From assembly GCF_034120055.1 (NCBI RefSeq), contig NZ_CP139368.1, forward strand, positions 2,046,001 to 2,110,000: a stretch of DNA of 64,000 nucleotides. The letters run 5' to 3'. Shown piece by piece: positions 56,763 through 64,000 of the stretch. Positions within the stretch are counted from its first letter, which is position 1. Every line of letters begins with the position of its first letter. The notes under the pieces were generated by a model, which searched no databases, was not told the origin of the DNA, and saw nothing but the letters and a program-made list of their open reading frames with translations. Both the position numbers and the translations under genes were made by a program. Origin of the DNA: Microbacterium rhizosphaerae. Lineage in GTDB: Bacteria; Actinomycetota; Actinomycetes; Actinomycetales; Microbacteriaceae.

Positions 56763-57056
56763 ATGGCAACGGACTACGACGCACCCCGCAAGAACGAGGA
56801 CGAAAGCGAGTCGATCGAGGCCTTCAAGGAGCGCGTCCCGGACAGCTCCTCCGCTTCGATCGACGTCGAGGACGCCGACAACCCCGCGGGCTTCGAACTG
56901 CCCGGCGCAGATCTGTCGGAGCTCGAGCTCGATGTCGTCGTCCTTCCGCCACAGGAGGACGAGTTCACGTGCGTCAACTGCTTCCTCGTGAAGCACCGCT
57001 CTCAGATCGATCACGACACGGCGTCGGGCCCTATCTGCGTGGAGTGCGCGGCGTAA
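56763..57056 (+). CDS. DUF4193 family protein
   Basis: A 97-residue acidic protein of the actinobacterial DUF4193 family: ATDYDAPRKNEDESES start and the C-terminal metal site FTCVNCFLVKHRSQID...GPICVECA. Function unknown; the Cys pairs suggest zinc binding. GGGAAGTAGAG lies upstream. Its last 26 bp overlap the 3' end of the DUF3093 gene on the opposite strand. Confidence 0.9.
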   Translation: MATDYDAPRKNEDESESIEAFKERVPDSSSASIDVEDADNPAGFELPGADLSELELDVVVLPPQEDEFTCVNCFLVKHRSQIDHDTASGPICVECAA

Positions 57057-57528
57057 CCTGCGCACGGCGGATGGCCGCCGCAAGCCGATCCGGCGTCCGG
57101 GTGGAGACGATCCACACGGGCGTCGGATCGTCTTCATCCAGCACCGGGATGCGGAGCACCCCGTCGATTCCCCCTCGGACGATGTGCCACGCACGCGGGT
57201 CGAGCTCGCGGCCCCGCGCGATGCGCGCGTCGTCCCCGGTGAGGATCTCCGGCTCGCCCAGAAGGTGGGCGTCGATGTGAGCTCGACCGGCGACGAACTC
57301 GCCGCCCCGGACGGCGACCGTCGGTGATCCGGCGATCAGGAGCCACACGACGCCGACTCCGACGACGGCACCGCCGATGAGTGCGACGGTCGCGTCGAAG
57401 GGCGCCAGGACGAGCGCCGCCATGGGACCGCAGACGGCTGCCGCCACCAGGAACCAGAGCGATGGGCTGAGTCTCTCGCGGTAGATGACGCCGCTGTCGG
57501 CGGGAGCACCGCTCACTGTGTTCTGCAT
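57031..57528 (-). CDS. DUF3093 membrane protein
   Basis: A 165-residue actinobacterial DUF3093 protein with two transmembrane helices (SLWFLVAAAVCGPMAALVLA and VALIGGAVVGVGVVWLLIA) and a soluble C-terminal part containing RGGEFVAGRAHIDAHLLGE and RAWHIVRGGIDGVLRIPV. Function unknown. ATG at 57528; GTG at 57516 is also possible. Divergent from dut. Confidence 0.88.
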   Translation of the reverse strand: MQNTVSGAPADSGVIYRERLSPSLWFLVAAAVCGPMAALVLAPFDATVALIGGAVVGVGVVWLLIAGSPTVAVRGGEFVAGRAHIDAHLLGEPEILTGDDARIARGRELDPRAWHIVRGGIDGVLRIPVLDEDDPTPVWIVSTRTPDRLAAAIRRAQVTPRTPRR

Positions 57529-57540
57529 TACCCTCGATGA

Positions 57541-57996
57541 GTGACCGAAACCGTGGACGTCCTCATTATCGCCCCCGAGCTTCCGGCCTACGCCCACCCC
57601 GGGGATGCCGGGGCAGACCTGATCGCCGCCGAAGCCGTCCGTCTCGCGCCCGGCGAGCGGGCGCTCGTGGGCACCGGCGTGCGCATCGCGCTCCCCGAGG
57701 GGCATGCCGCCTTCGTCGTCCCGCGCAGCGGACTGGCGGCCAAGCACGGCATCACGATCGTCAATTCGCCCGGGACGATCGACGCCGGCTATCGCGGCGA
57801 GATCAAGGTCGCGCTGCTGAACACCGATGCTCGAGAGCCCTACGACATCGCGGTCGGCGATCGCATCGCTCAGCTCATCGTGATGCCGGTGCCGCGTGCG
57901 CGCTTCATCCCGGTCGACGAACTCCCCGACAGCCTGCGCGGTCACGGCGGGTTCGGCTCGACCGGCTACCAGAACCACGGAGGGAGCAACGCATGA
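57541..57996 (+). CDS. dut: dUTP diphosphatase
   Basis: A trimeric dUTPase of 151 residues that keeps uracil out of DNA and provides dUMP. All five motifs are present: [46 protein letters not shown] and the C-terminal arm [16 protein letters not shown] lies six bases before GTG at 57541. It overlaps the DUF3710 gene by 4 bp. Confidence 0.97.
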   Translation: MTETVDVLIIAPELPAYAHPGDAGADLIAAEAVRLAPGERALVGTGVRIALPEGHAAFVVPRSGLAAKHGITIVNSPGTIDAGYRGEIKVALLNTDAREPYDIAVGDRIAQLIVMPVPRARFIPVDELPDSLRGHGGFGSTGYQNHGGSNA

Positions 57997-58592
57997 CCGA
58001 TGCGTCTGCCGCACCAGAAGAGCCCAAGTCGGCACCCGAGGACCGCGCGACGGCCGGCCCGTTCGACGACTCGGAGGCGAACCCCGTCCGCCCCTACATC
58101 GACCTCGGCGGCATCAAGGTCCTGCCGCGGGAGGGGCTGAACCTGCGCCTCGAGGTCGAGGAGCAGACGAAGCGCATCGTGGCCGTCGGTCTCGATTACG
58201 CCGACTCGACCCTGCAGGTGCAGCCCTTCGCGGCACCGCGCACCGCGGGACTGTGGGAGGAGACGCGCGAGCAGATCCGCCAGCAGATCCGCCAGCAGGG
58301 CGGACGCGTCGAGGAGCGCGAGGGCCCGCTCGGCCCCGAGCTGCTCGCCGAGGTGCCCGTGATCGCCGGCGCGGACGGCGCTGCAGGCAAGCGCCTCGCG
58401 CGCTTCGTCGGCGTGGACGGGCCCCGCTGGTTCCTCCGCGGCGTGATCGGCGGAGCTGCGACGAGCGACATGGATGCCGCGGCCCAGGTCGAGGATCTCT
58501 TCCGGTCGATCGTCGTCGTGCGCGGCGGCAGCCCCATGCCCCCGCGCGACCTCATCCCGCTGAAGATGCCGTCCACTCCGGGCGTCGCGTGA
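57993..58592 (+). CDS. DUF3710 family protein
   Basis: A 199-residue protein of the actinobacterial DUF3710 family, regularly found after dut. Conserved blocks are [40 protein letters not shown] (in part), [16 protein letters not shown] and DLIPLKMP. Function unknown. It starts with ATGA overlapping the dut stop. Confidence 0.92.
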   Translation: MTDASAAPEEPKSAPEDRATAGPFDDSEANPVRPYIDLGGIKVLPREGLNLRLEVEEQTKRIVAVGLDYADSTLQVQPFAAPRTAGLWEETREQIRQQIRQQGGRVEEREGPLGPELLAEVPVIAGADGAAGKRLARFVGVDGPRWFLRGVIGGAATSDMDAAAQVEDLFRSIVVVRGGSPMPPRDLIPLKMPSTPGVA

Positions 58593-59335
58593 GCGACCCG
58601 GACGACGGAGCATCGAAGGATGCCGCGGAGCCGCAGCCCTCGGCATCCGAACTGATCGGCGCCGCCCTCGGTGAGGCGGCCCGACGCGCGGGGCTCGATC
58701 CGGCGCAGTCCCGCAGCGCCGGCCACGTCGTGTGGCATGCCATGGGGGGCGTACGCGGTGTGCTGGAGTCCATCCTCCCGAGCCTCGCGTTCCTCATCGC
58801 GTACACCGTGACGGCCGACCCGGTCACGCACCAGGGCGATCTGTGGCTCTCGCTCGCGGTGTCGGTGGGATTGGCCGTCGTCTTCACGGTGATCCGGATC
58901 GTCATGCGCCAGCCGGCCGCAGCGGCCCTCGGCGGGCTCATCGCGGTCGTCGCGGCTGCAGCGCTGTCGCTGTTCACCGGCCGCGCGCAGGACAACTTCG
59001 TCTGGGGCTTCATCACGAACGGGGCGTACGGCACGGCGTTCCTCGTCTCCGCGCTCGTCGGATGGTCGCTGATCGGGCTCGCGGCCGGGTTCCTCATGAA
59101 CGAGGGGACCGCCTGGCGGCGGAGTCCGCGCAAGCGGCGCGTGTTCTTCTGGCTCGCCATCGCGTGGGCGGCGCTCTTCGCCGCGCGTCTGGCCGTGCAG
59201 CTCCCGCTCTACTTCGCCGGCAACGTCGCAGCGCTCGGAACGCTCAAGCTCCTCATGGGCCTGCCCCTGTTCGCGCCCCTCGTCGCGGTCACGTGGCTCG
59301 CCGTCCGGGCGCTCTATCCCCACCGCGCGAAGTGA
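58589..59335 (+). CDS. DUF3159 membrane protein
   Basis: A 248-residue DUF3159 protein with about six transmembrane helices, among them ESILPSLAFLIAYTVTAD, LWLSLAVSVGLAVVFTVIRI and FLVSALVGWSLIGLAAGFLM. Function unknown. It starts with GTGA overlapping the DUF3710 stop, making dut, DUF3710 and DUF3159 a coupled operon. Confidence 0.92.
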   Translation: MSDPDDGASKDAAEPQPSASELIGAALGEAARRAGLDPAQSRSAGHVVWHAMGGVRGVLESILPSLAFLIAYTVTADPVTHQGDLWLSLAVSVGLAVVFTVIRIVMRQPAAAALGGLIAVVAAAALSLFTGRAQDNFVWGFITNGAYGTAFLVSALVGWSLIGLAAGFLMNEGTAWRRSPRKRRVFFWLAIAWAALFAARLAVQLPLYFAGNVAALGTLKLLMGLPLFAPLVAVTWLAVRALYPHRAK

Positions 59336-59338
59336 TAC

Positions 59339-59362
59339 ATTTATCTCGACATCAAGATAAAT
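59339..59362. promoter_or_regulatory. 24-bp AT-rich palindrome upstream of acnA
   Basis: ATTTATCTCGAC meets ATCAAGATAAAT; the two halves are reverse complements except at two symmetric positions. It stands out in high-GC DNA and ends 112 bp before the acnA start. The ATCTyGA/TCrAGAT core looks like a MarR-family operator. Confidence 0.6.
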
Positions 59363-59380
59363 TTCCCCCGCGCGAACGGT

Positions 59381-59394
59381 TAGGCCAGCCTCAC
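59381..59394. promoter_or_regulatory. iron-box-like motif upstream of acnA
   Basis: TAGGCCAGCCTCAC, preceded by T, shares TAGGC-NN-GCCT-N-AC with the motif at 11199-11212 and matches 12 of 19 positions of the DtxR/IdeR consensus. Aconitase needs an iron-sulfur cluster, so iron control would make sense. Confidence 0.4.
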
Positions 59395-59474
59395 TAGCCC
59401 CCGGCGCTCGGGCGGGGGAGGATGGGAATCGCGGGTACCGCGCCCGCTCCCGCCGCCGATGAAGGAGACGACAC

Positions 59475-62285
<2,811 letters not shown>

Positions 62286-62298
62286 GCTCGGATGCGGC

Positions 62299-62340
62299 AG
62301 AACGGGGCCGGCGGCGCGCACGCGCCGCCGGCCCCGTTCT
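62299..62340. terminator. intrinsic terminator after acnA
   Basis: A 19-bp uninterrupted stem from AGAACGGGGCCGGCGGCGC and its complement, loop GCAC, followed by CTTCAG. Confidence 0.85.
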
Positions 62341-62432
62341 CTTCAGGGCGCGGGAGATCCGAGGGGCCTCACGGATCGCTGACAAAGCGCTCGGCGGGCC
62401 TGGGGGATCTGCTCGCTCGAGACCGCCTCGCG

Positions 62433-62438
62433 TAGACT
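62433..62438 (+). promoter_or_regulatory. -10 hexamer of dxs
   Basis: TAGACT six bases before the ATG at 62445. Confidence 0.5.
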
Positions 62439-62444
62439 CGAGGG

Positions 62445-64000
62445 ATGAGCCTGCTCGAGACGATCACGGGTCCGAGAGACCTCGATGCACTCTCAGATGA
62501 GCAGATGGACCTCCTCGCCGCCGAGATCCGGGACTTCCTCGTCGCCAACGTCGCGCGGACGGGCGGCCACCTCGGCCCCAACCTCGGCGTCGTCGAACTG
62601 ACCCTCGCCATCCACCGCGTGTTCTCGTCGCCGCGCGATGCGGTCGTCTTCGACACGGGGCACCAGTCGTACGTGCACAAGCTGTTGACCGGCCGGCAGG
62701 ACTTCTCGACGCTCCGGCAGACCGGCGGGCTCGCGGGCTACCCCCAGCGGGCCGAGTCGGTGCACGACATCGTGGAGTCCTCGCACGCGTCGAGCTCGCT
62801 GTCGTGGGCGGACGGCATCTCCAAGGCGTTCGAGATGACAGGGCAATCGGACCGGCACGTCGTCGCCGTCGTGGGCGACGGCGCACTCACCGGCGGCATG
62901 ACGTGGGAGGCGCTCAACAACATCTCCGACGACAACACGCGCAAGCTGATCATCGTCGTCAACGACAACGGACGCTCCTACGCGCCGACCATCGGCGGCA
63001 TGGCGCGGTTCCTGAACTCGGTGCGCACGAAGCAGACCTATCGCAACCTGCACCTGTCGAGCAGTCGCGCGTTCGAGCGGCTCGGCGACCCCGGCAAGGC
63101 CTTCTACAACGGTGTGCGCGGCGGCCTGCACGGGTTCCTCGCGCGATTCACGGACAATGAGGCTCTCTACTCGAACCTCGACATCAAGTACGTCGGGCCC
63201 GTCGACGGGCACGATGAGCACGCGATGGAGTCCGCGCTGCGGCAGGCGAAGAACTACGGGGCCCCTGTGATCGTGCACGCGATCACCGAGAAGGGGCGCG
63301 GCTACGAGCCCGCTCGCCAAGACGAGGCGGACCAGTTCCACGCGGTCGGGATCATCGACCCCGAGACCGGCGAGCCGCTGGAGAGCTCGTCGGCGCCATC
63401 GTGGACGTCGGTGTTCGCGGATGCTCTCGTCCGCGAGGCGGAGCGCGATCCGCGCCTCGTCGGCATCACCGCCGCGATGCTGCAGCCCACGGGCCTGCAC
63501 CGCATGGCCGAGCGCTTCCCCGACCGGGTCTTCGACGTCGGCATCGCGGAGCAGCACGCGGTCACCTCGGCCGCGGGCCTCGCGTTCGGGGGGCTGCATC
63601 CGGTCGTCGCGGTCTACGCCACCTTCATCAACCGCGCGTTCGATCAGGTGCTGATGGATGTCGCGCTCCACCGTGCGGGCGTGACCTTCGTGCTCGACCG
63701 GGCGGGTGTCACCGGCCCGGACGGGCCGAGCCACCACGGCGTGTGGGACCTCGCGATCCTGCAAGTCGTGCCCGGCATCCGCATCGCTGCTCCCCGGGAC
63801 GCAGAGCGCATCGTGGAGGAGCTCGCCGAGGCCGTCGTCGTGCAGGACGCCCCCACGGTGATCCGCTTCCCGAAGGGTGCCGTCGGCGCTGAGCTGACCG
63901 CTGTCCGCCGCACGGACGACGGCGTGGACGTCCTGCGCGAGGCCGATGTGAAGGACGTGCTGATCGTGACCGTCGGCCCCATGGCCGTCACGGGTCTCGC
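62445..64000 (+). CDS. dxs: 1-deoxy-D-xylulose-5-phosphate synthase (3' end outside window)
   Basis: The first enzyme of the MEP isoprenoid pathway; joins pyruvate and glyceraldehyde 3-phosphate with thiamine diphosphate. The first 518 residues are present and the frame is open at the end. Seen are [36 protein letters not shown], the ThDP motif [11 protein letters not shown] followed by [13 protein letters not shown], and in the second domain [17 protein letters not shown] and [16 protein letters not shown]. About 110-120 residues are missing. The promoter hexamer six bases before ATG suggests a leaderless transcript. Confidence 0.96.
   Translation, partial: MSLLETITGPRDLDALSDEQMDLLAAEIRDFLVANVARTGGHLGPNLGVVELTLAIHRVFSSPRDAVVFDTGHQSYVHKLLTGRQDFSTLRQTGGLAGYPQRAESVHDIVESSHASSSLSWADGISKAFEMTGQSDRHVVAVVGDGALTGGMTWEALNNISDDNTRKLIIVVNDNGRSYAPTIGGMARFLNSVRTKQTYRNLHLSSSRAFERLGDPGKAFYNGVRGGLHGFLARFTDNEALYSNLDIKYVGPVDGHDEHAMESALRQAKNYGAPVIVHAITEKGRGYEPARQDEADQFHAVGIIDPETGEPLESSSAPSWTSVFADALVREAERDPRLVGITAAMLQPTGLHRMAERFPDRVFDVGIAEQHAVTSAAGLAFGGLHPVVAVYATFINRAFDQVLMDVALHRAGVTFVLDRAGVTGPDGPSHHGVWDLAILQVVPGIRIAAPRDAERIVEELAEAVVVQDAPTVIRFPKGAVGAELTAVRRTDDGVDVLREADVKDVLIVTVGPMAVTGL

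Overview
The window is high-GC chromosomal DNA from an actinobacterium, most likely Microbacterium or a close Microbacteriaceae relative. The evidence is a type II fatty-acid synthesis cluster with a PucR-type regulator, DUF3145, SepH, DUF4191, DUF4193, DUF3093, DUF3710 and DUF3159 family proteins, a GlnA1/GlnA2/GlnE nitrogen module, polyphosphate glucokinase, homodimeric pyruvate dehydrogenase E1 and many GTG starts. Nearly all of it is core genome. The one clear accessory insertion lies at about 31.8-33.76 kb.

Layout. 0-7 kb: DsbA-like oxidoreductase, glutathione peroxidase, then a tight dusB-dgt-dnaG run, an orphan ABC ATPase and tRNA-Asn. 7-14 kb: peptide deformylase, a DMT transporter, a tRNA(CAU) abutting a small membrane protein gene, a DUF262/DUF1524 defence-type protein, a putative Fe(II)-dependent oxygenase behind a large palindrome, and a secreted S53 protease. 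14-22.5 kb: DUF3145 and the leftward aceE-fasR-fabD-fabH-acpP-fabF run. 22.6-26.7 kb: tRNA-Val abutting a zinc-ribbon gene, a PolA-like exonuclease/polymerase, rnpB, a 73-bp tandem duplication and ppgK. 26.7-35.2 kb: glnA2-glnE-pdxH, then a small element with a Doc-type toxin-antitoxin and a truncated integrase, inserted at the 3' end of glnA1 and flanked by 38-bp direct repeats. glnA1 follows, with a four-site GlnR operator. 35-46 kb: RDD and DUF4191 proteins, a membrane pseudokinase-like protein, sucB, lpdA, pepA, a PAC2 protein, rpoD and a CofE-like ligase. 46-51 kb: an ATP-grasp protein divergent from a two-gene split alanine racemase, then parE. 51-64 kb: a GNAT protein, parC, an alkaline phosphatase superfamily protein, sepH, several DUF genes, dut, acnA and the start of dxs.

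How the genes work together. aceE, the E2 (sucB) and lpdA supply subunits of 2-oxoacid dehydrogenases; acnA belongs to the TCA cycle; the fab operon uses the acetyl-CoA. glnA1, glnA2 and glnE form the ammonium assimilation module, with glnA1 apparently under GlnR.

The most interesting signals are these: (1) two overlapping alr-like genes, one with the catalytic-Tyr domain and no Lys barrel, the other with the PLP-Lys barrel and no catalytic-Tyr motif, which suggests a heteromeric alanine racemase; (2) the glnA-targeted insertion with paired arm-type repeats and a copied terminator; (3) two protein genes that each start exactly one base after a tRNA; (4) a recurring TAnnnT hexamer 6-8 nt before start codons, implying many leaderless transcripts; (5) a shared iron-box-like motif before the putative oxygenase and acnA; (6) strong excess of the hexamer GGATGC/GCATCC.
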